Shown here piece after piece: positions 7,794 to 15,536 of a DNA stretch of 37,245 nt. This DNA is from FW021-bin31 sp964478125. GTDB lineage: Bacteria > Bacteroidota > Bacteroidia > Chitinophagales > Chitinophagaceae. A model generated the notes under the pieces. It was not told where the DNA came from. It worked only from the letters and a program-made list of their open reading frames with translations, and did no database searches. The position numbers and the translations under genes were made by a program. Where the stretch lies: assembly GCA_964478125.1 (NCBI GenBank), contig CAYZGR010000031.1, forward strand, positions 1-37,245, written 5' to 3'. Position 1 is the stretch's first letter. Every line of letters starts with the position of its first letter.

Positions 7794-10097
7794 ATGTCAA
7801 GAAAGATCAATCCCCAGGATGCATTGGATTATCACACCAAAGGAAAACCCGGCAAGATTGAAGTTATTCCCACAAAAAATACAAAATCCCAATGGGATCT
7901 TTCTCTTGCTTATTCACCCGGCGTCGCTATTCCCTGTAAAGAGATTGAAAAGAATAAGGACGATGTATTTAAATATACTGCGAAGGGTAACCTGGTAGCC
8001 GTTATCACTAATGGGACGGCTGTATTGGGGCTGGGTGATATTGGTCCGGAAGCGGGAAAACCTGTGATGGAAGGGAAAGGCGTTTTGTTTAAAATCTTTG
8101 CGGATATTGACGTTTTTGATATTGAGTTGAATATCAAAGAGCCGGATGAATTTGTAAAAACCGTCAAAGCGCTGGAACCTACCTTTGGGGGAATTAATCT
8201 GGAAGATATCAAGAGTCCGGAATGCTTCGATATTGAAGAACGTTTAAAGAAAGAGTTGCATATTCCGGTGATGCATGATGATCAGCACGGGACTGCCATT
8301 ATCTCTGCAGCGGCGCTGCTGAATGCTTTAGAACTGGTTAAGAAAAAAATAAACAAGGTAAAGTTTGTAGTAAGCGGGGCGGGGGCGGCAGCGCTCTCCT
8401 GTGTGAAACTGTATGTTTCATTAGGAGCGGATCCGAAAAACATTATCATGTTTGATAAATATGGCGTCCTCTCTGAACATCGGGATGATTTATCCCCTTT
8501 ACAGAAGCCTTTTGCTATCAGGGAGCGTACCACGCTTGCAGAGGCCATGAGCGGAGCGGATGTTTTTATCGGGTTGAGTGCGGGTAATGTGGTGAGTCCT
8601 GAAATGCTTAAAAACATGGCCAAAAAACCTATCGTTTTTGCCATGGCGAATCCCGATCCGGAAATTGCTTATGAGACGGCGGTGGAAACACGTAGTGATC
8701 TTATCATGGCTACGGGACGTTCCGATTTCCCTAATCAGGTGAACAATGTTTTGGGGTTTCCGTATATTTTCCGTGGCGCATTGGATGTGCGTGCCACACA
8801 AATAAATGAAGAAATGAAGCTCGCAGCGGTACGGGCCCTTGCTGAACTGGCAAAGCAGCCGGTGCCGGAAATGGTTAATATGGCTTACAATGAGAAAAAT
8901 CTTGTTTTTGGACCTGAATATATTATTCCCAAGCCCCTGGATCCGCGTCTTATCAGTACGGTAGCTCCCGCTGTGGCCCGGGCGGCTATTAAAAGCGGAG
9001 TAGCACAGAAAGAAATTGCGGATTGGGATGCCTATGTTTTGGACCTGGAAAACCGCCTGGGGTTGAGTAACCGTATTATCCGGGCGGTAGGAACTAAAGC
9101 ACGCAAAGATCCGAGAAAGGTTGTTTTTGCCGAAGCGGATAACATTAAGGTGCTTAAGGCGGCACAGGTCGCGCGAAATGAAGGTATTGCCATTCCCATT
9201 CTCCTTGGGGAAGAAAAAAGGATTCATCGGCTGCTGGAGGAAAATAAAATTGAAATGGAAGGGGTACAAATTATTGATACCCGTAGTGATGCGACAAAAG
9301 ATAAGCGAAGGGAATTTGGACAAAAGTTCTTTGAAAAAAGAGCCAGGCGCGGTTTCAATTTGTATGAAGCCCGTAAGATCATGCGTGATCGAAACTACTT
9401 TGGTTGTATGATGGTGGAATGCGGAGAGGCGGATGCCCTCATCTCCGGGCTTACACGAAAGTATCCCGATACCATTCGTCCTGCTCTGCAGATTATCGGA
9501 ATGGAGAGTGATGCCAGACGCGTAGCCGGCATGTATATTACACTTGCGCCGAAAGGCCCCTTATTCCTGGCGGATACCACCGTCAATTTTAACCCCACGG
9601 CAGAAGAGCTTGCAGATATTACCTTATTGACGGCCAGGGAGGTTCGCCAGTTTAACATTACCCCGCGTATCGCGTTGCTTTCCTATTCCAATTTTGGATC
9701 CAGCGCCACACCGGAGGCCCTGATGGTCCGGGATGCGGTTCAGATTATAAAACAGAAGGCTCCTCATCTGGTGGTTGACGGGGAGGTACAGGCCTCCATG
9801 GCCTTTAATACCGAGGTATTGAAAAACAATTATCCTTTTAGTGATTTGGTGAAAGGAGGAGTGAATACATTGATCTTCCCCAATCTGTCGGCCGGGAATA
9901 TTGCTTATAACCTGCTCATGGAAGTGGCCGGTTTTGACACCATCGGTCCGGTACTGATGGGACTGAACAAGCCGGTGCATATTCTGCAGCTTGGCAGTAC
10001 CGTGCGGCAGATCGTCAATATGGTGGCTGTTGCTGTTGTGGATGCCCAGAATAAATGCAGGAAAATGCCATCCAGAAGGAGGAGAGCCGCCAGGTAA
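7794..10097 (+). CDS. maeB: NADP-dependent malic enzyme with C-terminal phosphotransacetylase-like domain
   Basis: 767 residues, the normal size of MaeB-type enzymes, which oxidatively decarboxylate malate to pyruvate with NADP in the cytoplasm. Domains: malic enzyme N-terminal part (about 15-140, with SPGVAIPC and the HDDQHGTA metal/substrate motif near 160-167), a Rossmann NAD(P)-binding part (about 170-400, VVSGAGAAALSC), and a PTA_PTB-like domain (about 430-755, with DGEVQASMAFN and LIFPNLSAGNI). In known MaeB proteins the PTA-like part is regulatory and inactive, responding to acetyl-CoA; that is family knowledge. It is divergent from the DUF4293 gene. The next gene, cysteine desulfurase, begins 31 bases after its stop. 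Confidence 0.95.
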   Translation: MSRKINPQDALDYHTKGKPGKIEVIPTKNTKSQWDLSLAYSPGVAIPCKEIEKNKDDVFKYTAKGNLVAVITNGTAVLGLGDIGPEAGKPVMEGKGVLFKIFADIDVFDIELNIKEPDEFVKTVKALEPTFGGINLEDIKSPECFDIEERLKKELHIPVMHDDQHGTAIISAAALLNALELVKKKINKVKFVVSGAGAAALSCVKLYVSLGADPKNIIMFDKYGVLSEHRDDLSPLQKPFAIRERTTLAEAMSGADVFIGLSAGNVVSPEMLKNMAKKPIVFAMANPDPEIAYETAVETRSDLIMATGRSDFPNQVNNVLGFPYIFRGALDVRATQINEEMKLAAVRALAELAKQPVPEMVNMAYNEKNLVFGPEYIIPKPLDPRLISTVAPAVARAAIKSGVAQKEIADWDAYVLDLENRLGLSNRIIRAVGTKARKDPRKVVFAEADNIKVLKAAQVARNEGIAIPILLGEEKRIHRLLEENKIEMEGVQIIDTRSDATKDKRREFGQKFFEKRARRGFNLYEARKIMRDRNYFGCMMVECGEADALISGLTRKYPDTIRPALQIIGMESDARRVAGMYITLAPKGPLFLADTTVNFNPTAEELADITLLTAREVRQFNITPRIALLSYSNFGSSATPEALMVRDAVQIIKQKAPHLVVDGEVQASMAFNTEVLKNNYPFSDLVKGGVNTLIFPNLSAGNIAYNLLMEVAGFDTIGPVLMGLNKPVHILQLGSTVRQIVNMVAVAVVDAQNKCRKMPSRRRRAAR

Positions 10098-10128
10098 ATA
10101 TTTATCTTGAAATTACATCTCTTTGCCC

Positions 10129-11274
10129 ATGTCTGATTGGCCTGTTTATATGGATTATAATGCGACTACACCCTGTGATCCGCAAGTGTTGGAAACGATG
10201 TGGCCCTACTTTAATGTACATTTTGGAAATGCGGCCAGTCATACGCATGCTTTCGGATGGACGGCACGGGAGGCGGTTGCCGTAGCCCGTAGGCAGGTGG
10301 CCGGTTTGATCGGTTCCGAACCGGAGGAAATTGTATTCACATCCGGGGCTACCGAAGCGGTTAATCTGGCTTTAAAAGGCGTATTTGAATTGTATGCCCG
10401 TAAGGGAAATCATATCATCACATGTAAAACCGAACATAAAGCCGTATTGGACACCTGTAGGGCGTTAGAAAAGAAAGGAGCGGATATTACATATCTTCAG
10501 GCGGATCGGGAAGGGCATATAGATCTGCAGCAATTGAAAGATGTTTTTAAAGAGGAAACCATTCTGGTGGCGTTGATGTATGCAAATAATGAAACAGGCG
10601 TGTTGCATCCGGTTCGGGAGATCAGTCGCCTGGCCCGGGAGCATGGTTGCCTGTTTTTCTCGGATGCCACCCAGGCGGTAGGAAAAATCCCGGTGGATAT
10701 ATCTTCTGATGGGATAGATCTCATGAGTTTCTCGGGGCATAAAATGTATGGTCCTAAAGGAATAGGAGCGTTGTTTATGAGGCGCAAGAAGCCGCGGGCC
10801 CGCGTACAACCCCAGATGGATGGAGGCGGCCATGAAAATGGATTTCGTTCCGGGACTTTGAACGTTCCCGCTATCGTAGGTTTTGGAAAAGCGGCAGCAT
10901 TGTGTGAGAAATATATTGCTACGGAGTATGACAAGCTGACCGGCCTGAGAGATAAATTGGAACAAGCTTTAATGTCGAACGCTACTATAACTGTTAATGG
11001 AGATGCCGGAAACAGGCTTCCAAACGTCACCAACCTGGCGTTTAAAGGATATAAAGGCAATGATCTGATACAAATTGTTAACCGTACGGCAGCCGTATCT
11101 TCGGGATCGGCCTGTACGTCCGCCCGGCCGGAGCCTTCCCATGTATTACTTTCTATGGGGCTGGAAGAAAAATATGCCAGGAACAGTTTGCGGTTCAGCC
11201 TGGGTAGATATACAACAGAGGAGGAAGTAGATCGCGTTGTCGCCGCCCTTAAGCCATTGGTCACCGGCTTTTGA
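10129..11274 (+). CDS. Cysteine desulfurase (NifS/IscS class V aminotransferase)
   Basis: PLP enzyme that takes sulfur from cysteine for Fe-S clusters or thiolated tRNA. From the ATG at 10129 it has 381 residues; a TTG two codons earlier is possible but less likely. Visible: YMDYNATTPCDP at the N-terminus, SGATEAVN for the phosphate of PLP, His103 (TEHKAV), the PLP lysine Lys205 in SGHKMYGPKG, and the persulfide cysteine Cys329 in SSGSACTSARPEPSHVL. The long active-site loop around the cysteine is group I (IscS/NifS) rather than SufS. No IscU, SufU or other Fe-S gene is beside it, so the acceptor is unknown. It may be co-transcribed with maeB. Confidence 0.92.
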   Translation: MSDWPVYMDYNATTPCDPQVLETMWPYFNVHFGNAASHTHAFGWTAREAVAVARRQVAGLIGSEPEEIVFTSGATEAVNLALKGVFELYARKGNHIITCKTEHKAVLDTCRALEKKGADITYLQADREGHIDLQQLKDVFKEETILVALMYANNETGVLHPVREISRLAREHGCLFFSDATQAVGKIPVDISSDGIDLMSFSGHKMYGPKGIGALFMRRKKPRARVQPQMDGGGHENGFRSGTLNVPAIVGFGKAAALCEKYIATEYDKLTGLRDKLEQALMSNATITVNGDAGNRLPNVTNLAFKGYKGNDLIQIVNRTAAVSSGSACTSARPEPSHVLLSMGLEEKYARNSLRFSLGRYTTEEEVDRVVAALKPLVTGF

Positions 11275-11310
11275 TTGCATCATTAAAGAATGGAGATCTA
11301 TCAATAAATT

Positions 11311-11784
11311 ATGATAAGAAAAGATTCGGAGATCAAGATCATTGCTTATTCCGATAAGTTGAAACTGCATTTCAAAAGGCTGAATACCGAGTGGCTGGAG
11401 GTGTATTTTGAGGTTGAAGAAAAAGACACCCTTATTTTTTCAGATCCCCGGAAGTATATTATTGACAAGGGAGGATATATATTTTTTGCCAGATTAGAGG
11501 ATGAGATCGTTGGAACGGCAGCGTTAATGAAAAGGACCAATGGGGACTATGAATTAAGTAAAATGGGGGTGACTCCCAGCGCCCAGGGCAGGGGAGTGGC
11601 AAAAAGGCTTATAGCATATTGTTTGGAATTTGCAAAGGGGAAAGGGATACAGGCGTTGGTATTGTATTCAAATACAAGTTTGAAACCTGCCATGCATCTT
11701 TATAGAAAATATGGTTTTGTGGAAGAAAAGTTTGAAAATGGCGGATATAACCGATGTGATGTTAAGATGATAAAAAAATTATAA
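11311..11784 (+). CDS. GNAT family N-acetyltransferase
   Basis: 157 residues with a complete GNAT fold pattern: beta-4 segment YELSKMGVTPSAQGRGVAK containing the acetyl-CoA pyrophosphate loop Q-G-R-G-V/A, then LIAYCLEFAKGKGIQALVLYSN and a C-terminal LYRKYGFVEE typical of the family. Substrate unknown. The gene starts 36 bases after cysteine desulfurase on the same strand and could be the last member of the maeB run. The start ATG follows an A/T-rich stretch with no Shine-Dalgarno, normal for this phylum. Confidence 0.85.
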   Translation: MIRKDSEIKIIAYSDKLKLHFKRLNTEWLEVYFEVEEKDTLIFSDPRKYIIDKGGYIFFARLEDEIVGTAALMKRTNGDYELSKMGVTPSAQGRGVAKRLIAYCLEFAKGKGIQALVLYSNTSLKPAMHLYRKYGFVEEKFENGGYNRCDVKMIKKL

Positions 11785-11843
11785 AGGGTGTAGAAAAAGG
11801 GCTCTGTACGCCGTCTTTATTAAGAATAAAAATGAACTTTCCA

Positions 11844-12608
11844 TCAAACCAAGGTAACCTCAATTCCTCTTTCCTTCAACTCTTTAATGTAGTGCTCTGG
11901 TGCTTCTATATCGGTGATTACCTGATCTATATCGTCTAAATCACATATTTTGCCAAAACCCCTTCGCCCGAATTTGCTGGAATCTGCCAGGACAATTATT
12001 TTTTGGGCGGCTTCGATCATTTTTTGATTCAAATGGGCTTCCTGGAGGCTGGTTGTGGTAATTCCAAATTCCAGATCAAGGCCGTCAATTCCAAGGAATA
12101 ATTTATTACAGGAAAAGTTTTTTAGCATGTTCTCTCCATAAGGTCCTGTAATGGAAAAAGAACTTTTTCGTAATGTTCCTCCTAATTGGAGTACTTCCAA
12201 CTCGGGATGTTTATTGAGTTCCAGGGCCACATTTAGGGAAGCGGTAATGGTAATGAGGGGCTTTTGAGGCTGGATGTGCCGGGCTAAAGCCAGTACCGTA
12301 GTGCCTGAAGCTATGATAATGGCATTATCGTTGGTGATAAGACGTGCAGCCATTTGGCCGATACGTCCCTTTTCATCTGCACGAATGTGTTCTTTCTCAT
12401 TTACGGGCCTTTCATTGATGTAAGGATTTGTTCTGGAAGCGCCCCCATGCGAGCGGAATAATAACCCCTTGTCTTCAAGAAGTTTGAGGTCTTTCCGGAT
12501 GGTGACGGCAGAAACCTCCAATTCTTTACACAGCTCTAATACTTGAACGGACCCCTCTTTATCCAGTTTATCCAGGATGGCCTGGTGCCGGTTGGCAATG
12601 GTAGACAT
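11844..12608 (-). CDS. DeoR/GlpR-type transcriptional regulator
   Basis: 254 residues from the ATG at 12608. N-terminal DeoR winged helix (about 1-55: RHQAILDKLDKEGSVQVLEL, then SAVTIRKDLKLLEDKGLLFRSHGGA), and a C-terminal sugar-phosphate sensor domain of the isomerase fold (about 75-230, ISGT-like IIASGTTVLALA, LFLGIDGLD, ADSSKFGRRGF). A longer reading to 12689 exists, but a good promoter lies inside the extra part, so 12608 is preferred. It is divergent from glpD, as GlpR-like repressors of glycerol-3-phosphate genes often are; glycerol-3-phosphate as effector is inference. Confidence 0.88.
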   Translation of the reverse strand: MSTIANRHQAILDKLDKEGSVQVLELCKELEVSAVTIRKDLKLLEDKGLLFRSHGGASRTNPYINERPVNEKEHIRADEKGRIGQMAARLITNDNAIIIASGTTVLALARHIQPQKPLITITASLNVALELNKHPELEVLQLGGTLRKSSFSITGPYGENMLKNFSCNKLFLGIDGLDLEFGITTTSLQEAHLNQKMIEAAQKIIVLADSSKFGRRGFGKICDLDDIDQVITDIEAPEHYIKELKERGIEVTLV

Positions 12609-12649
12609 GTGATCTGATTTTAATCTGCTATAATACGGCTTTTGATCGA

Positions 12650-12680
12650 GAAAGTTAAGGTATGATATAAAAGTTTCAAA
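12650..12680 (-). promoter_or_regulatory. Promoter of the DeoR-type regulator
   Basis: Minus strand: TTTG (12677-12680), 19 bases, then TAACTTTC (12650-12657), one mismatch from TAnnTTTG. It lies downstream of the alternative ATG at 12689 and about 40 bases before the ATG at 12608, which decides the start in favour of 12608. Confidence 0.5.
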
Positions 12681-12740
12681 AAGTTTCATAATATGTTATG
12701 TATATTTTTTTAATTAGGTGTGTTTATTTACTTTTACCTT

Positions 12741-12752
12741 CGAAATGTTTCG
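12741..12752. promoter_or_regulatory. Candidate DeoR/GlpR operator
   Basis: CGAAATGTTTCG is an inverted repeat with 5-bp arms (CGAAA/TTTCG) and a 2-bp centre. It sits between the expected -33 and -7 elements of glpD. TTCG-rich half-sites are also typical of E. coli GlpR operators. Binding by the adjacent regulator is inferred. Confidence 0.45.
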
Positions 12753-12760
12753 GATAAAAT

Positions 12761-12768
12761 TATATTTG
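12761..12768 (+). promoter_or_regulatory. -7 box of glpD
   Basis: TATATTTG matches TAnnTTTG exactly, 26 bases before the glpD ATG. No clear -33 TTTG is present at the proper distance. Confidence 0.55.
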
Positions 12769-12794
12769 CACGCGTAGGAGATAAGATTTAAAGA

Positions 12795-14378
12795 ATGGAC
12801 AGATCATTATCTATAGACAAACTCAAAAGCACGGATCAGTGGGACCTGGTCGTCATTGGCGGGGGAGCGACCGGGCTGGGCGTAGCGGTTGATGCCGCAT
12901 CCCGCGGCTACAAAACCCTCTTGCTGGAGCAGGCGGATTTTGCCAAAGGGACTTCCAGCAGGAGCACCAAGCTGGTTCACGGGGGCGTGCGTTATCTGGA
13001 GCAGGGGAATATAAAACTGGTTTTAGAAGCGCTGAGAGAACGGGGATTGTTTTTAAAGAATGCATCTCATCTTGCCCGCCGGCAGGCTTTTATTATTCCG
13101 GTTTATTCTCTTTGGGAACGGATGAAATATTATGCCGGCCTTAAGTTGTACGACTGGATGTCCGGAAGAGAAAATATCGGTCATTCCAAATGGCTCTCCA
13201 GAAAAAGCGTGCTGGATAGTATGCCCGGCATTGATAAAGATAAATTGAAAGGGGGAATCCTTTATTATGACGGACAATTTGACGATGCACGAATGGCCAT
13301 AGCACTGGCCCAGACTTGTGAGGACCATGGAGGTACGGTAATAAATTATATTACGGTAAAGCAATTGCTAAAAAATGATCTGGATCGGATAACGGGTGTG
13401 GTTGCGGTTGATAATGAAACAGGAAAAAGCTATGAACTGAAATCAAAAGTGGTCATTAATGCCACCGGCGTATTCGTGGATGAGGTTCATGAAATGGATC
13501 TGGGAAAGAAAGAACAGACGGTACAGCCCAGCCAGGGAGTGCACCTGGTATTACCGCCGGAATTTTTACATACCACCGAATTTGCCATGATGATCCCCAA
13601 AACGGATGACGGAAGGGTCTTGTTTTTGGTTCCCTGGCACCGTCATTTGTTGATGGGAACTACCGATACGCCGCTTGAAACGCATACTTTAGAGCCAAGG
13701 GCATTGGAGAAAGAGGTGGATTTTATCCTTCGGAATGCGGGGAAATATTTAAAAACAGCGCCGGACAAAGGGGATGTCTTAAGCGTATTTGCCGGTCTGC
13801 GTCCGCTGGCTTTGCCCGCGCATGGCGAAAGCCGGTCCAGCAAGGACATTTCACGGCATCATAGCCTGGAGGTAAGCCGTTCGGGATTGATTACTATTAC
13901 GGGCGGGAAGTGGACCACCTATCGAAAAATGGGTGAAGATACGGTTGATAAGGCTATAGAAACAGGTGCTTTACCTTCTAAGAATTGCGTCACGACCACA
14001 TTGAAGATCCATGGATGGCAAAGCGGCAACAGTACAGCAGAGTGGGATATATATGGCGCCGATTGGAAAGCTGTTCAATCCCTGACTACCGCGCATCCGG
14101 ACTGGGGTAAGAAGCTGGACGAGGCATGGCCCCAGACTTATGCGGAGGTGGTGTGGGCCGTGCGTAACGAGATGGCCAGAAAAGTGGAAGACGTTTTATG
14201 CCGGAGATTCAGGATATTGTTTCTTGATTCAAAAGCAGCTCTTAGAATGGCGCCTGCAGTAGCTGAAATAATGAAAAAAGAACTGCATGAAGATGAACAT
14301 TGGGTACAAAAACAACTAAATGATTTCACCCGCCTTGCCAGAGGATATGAATTGGAAAAGAGCAATACAGCGGCTTAG
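12795..14378 (+). CDS. glpD: Glycerol-3-phosphate dehydrogenase/oxidase (FAD)
   Basis: 527 residues, aerobic-type GlpD, a membrane-associated flavoenzyme that oxidises glycerol-3-phosphate to DHAP and feeds electrons to quinone. Visible: FAD dinucleotide-binding motif VVIGGGATGLG near residue 20, the family signature GTSSRSTKLVHGGVRYLEQG (about 53-72), FLVPWHRHLLMGTTDTPLE, the ITGGKWTTYRKMGED motif, and a C-terminal helical DAO_C domain. It lies 186 bases from the start of the divergent DeoR-type regulator and 41 bases upstream of a glycerophosphodiesterase, which supplies glycerol-3-phosphate. Likely repressed by the neighbouring regulator through the palindrome at 12741-12752 (inferred). 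Confidence 0.95.
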   Translation: MDRSLSIDKLKSTDQWDLVVIGGGATGLGVAVDAASRGYKTLLLEQADFAKGTSSRSTKLVHGGVRYLEQGNIKLVLEALRERGLFLKNASHLARRQAFIIPVYSLWERMKYYAGLKLYDWMSGRENIGHSKWLSRKSVLDSMPGIDKDKLKGGILYYDGQFDDARMAIALAQTCEDHGGTVINYITVKQLLKNDLDRITGVVAVDNETGKSYELKSKVVINATGVFVDEVHEMDLGKKEQTVQPSQGVHLVLPPEFLHTTEFAMMIPKTDDGRVLFLVPWHRHLLMGTTDTPLETHTLEPRALEKEVDFILRNAGKYLKTAPDKGDVLSVFAGLRPLALPAHGESRSSKDISRHHSLEVSRSGLITITGGKWTTYRKMGEDTVDKAIETGALPSKNCVTTTLKIHGWQSGNSTAEWDIYGADWKAVQSLTTAHPDWGKKLDEAWPQTYAEVVWAVRNEMARKVEDVLCRRFRILFLDSKAALRMAPAVAEIMKKELHEDEHWVQKQLNDFTRLARGYELEKSNTAA

Positions 14379-14419
14379 GCAAAACATCTTTATCTGACCG
14401 AATTTTTAATAACGAATTT

Positions 14420-15397
14420 ATGAGAAACCACGGATGGACCTTCCTTAAAATTGTATTCCCCTTATTAATGGTTATCGGGTGTGCGATTCCTCAAAATACG
14501 CATCAAACGGCCAAGGAAGATATGGCTTCTGTTTCTTTTTTTAAAGTAGGGCATCGCGGTAGCAGGGGACTAATGCCAGAGAATACCCTCCCGTCTTTTG
14601 AGAAAGCTATTGAGATAGGGGCAAATACCATCGAATTTGATGTGCATATTACCAAAGATCATAAGGTGGTGATATATCATGATAATTCATTCACCCCCTC
14701 TTATACCACTAAACCGGATGGATCCGGTATCACCGGCGGGGAAAGAAAAAAATATACTTTTTACCAGATGAATTATGCGGATATAAGAAGGTTTATCATT
14801 GGTGAAAAGGATTATCCCGCTTTCCCCAAACAAAAACATATAAGATCGTATGCGCCTTTGTTGTCGGAAATGATCGATTCGATAGAGACCTTTACACGGG
14901 TCAATCACTACGCACCGGTTCTGTATTTGCTTGAAATAAAATCCAATCCCCATACGGATGGTTTTGAACAGCCTGTTCCCGAAGAATTTATGAAGATCAT
15001 GATGGACATCCTGGAACCTTACTTCAAAAAGATCGAAGGGCGATTGATCATCCAGTCTTTTGACAAGAGGCCTTTACAGGTCCTGCATAGAACATACCCT
15101 GCTATTCCCCTGGGATATCTGACAGGGGATAAAAGTAAAACAGTGGAACAAAGTATCCGGGAAATGGGATTTACGCCTGCCTTTTATAATCCGCATTATT
15201 CGCTGGTGAATCCGAAATTTTTAAAAGAATGCCACAAGAAAAGGATGAAAGTGCTGGTCTGGACGGTCAATAAGAAAGACAGGATGAAAAAATTGATGCA
15301 GATGAAGGTGGATGGAATTATTACCGACTATCCGGACCGGCTGGAAGAAGTGTTCAGCGAAGTACATTATGCATTCGGTAAACAGCCTGCCTTTTGA
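14420..15397 (+). CDS. glpQ: Glycerophosphodiester phosphodiesterase, predicted lipoprotein
   Basis: 325 residues. Hydrolyses glycerophosphodiesters to glycerol-3-phosphate and an alcohol. N-terminal hydrophobic helix ends in a lipobox VIGC with Cys21, so it is probably a lipid-anchored envelope protein. Catalytic GDPD residues are visible: His45-Arg46 (GHRGSRG), Glu72 and Asp74 (IEFDVH), His87 (YHD), plus LLEIKSN near 170 and VWTVNKKDRMKKL near the C-terminus. It follows glpD after 41 bases on the same strand, so the two form a lipid head-group salvage pair. Phospholipid-derived substrates are inferred. Confidence 0.92.
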   Translation: MRNHGWTFLKIVFPLLMVIGCAIPQNTHQTAKEDMASVSFFKVGHRGSRGLMPENTLPSFEKAIEIGANTIEFDVHITKDHKVVIYHDNSFTPSYTTKPDGSGITGGERKKYTFYQMNYADIRRFIIGEKDYPAFPKQKHIRSYAPLLSEMIDSIETFTRVNHYAPVLYLLEIKSNPHTDGFEQPVPEEFMKIMMDILEPYFKKIEGRLIIQSFDKRPLQVLHRTYPAIPLGYLTGDKSKTVEQSIREMGFTPAFYNPHYSLVNPKFLKECHKKRMKVLVWTVNKKDRMKKLMQMKVDGIITDYPDRLEEVFSEVHYAFGKQPAF

Positions 15398-15523
15398 TTA
15401 AAAGCCAACCGTATTTTTCCTCCTTTAGTACGGTTCAAGGGCCTATTTGTTTCAATCGGTAAACCCTCGCCGAAGCTTACCTGTTATAAAAAGAGTTCAT
15501 CCTTTTTGCGGGTCCGGCTTATA

Positions 15524-15530
15524 AAGGAGG
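15524..15530 (+). promoter_or_regulatory. Strong Shine-Dalgarno sequence
   Basis: AAGGAGG lies six bases before the ATG at 15537. A near-perfect SD at ideal spacing is unusual in Bacteroidota, where most mRNAs lack one; no other gene in this window has one this good. It fixes the start of the following gene. Confidence 0.6.
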
Positions 15531-15536
15531 TTTAAA

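Noticed and set aside
8499..9323. Long minus-strand open frame of 274 codons inside maeB
   Set aside because: It lies entirely within the clear malic-enzyme gene in another frame and shows no domain pattern; the product is rich in His, Phe and Arg as expected of an antisense shadow.
10497..11264. 255-codon minus-strand frame opposite cysteine desulfurase
   Set aside because: Fully overlaps a gene with all catalytic residues; no recognisable motifs of its own.
15407..15435. AACCGTA...TACGGTT inverted repeat after glpQ
   Set aside because: Perfect 7-bp arms but a 15-base loop and no T-run; too weak to call a terminator with confidence.
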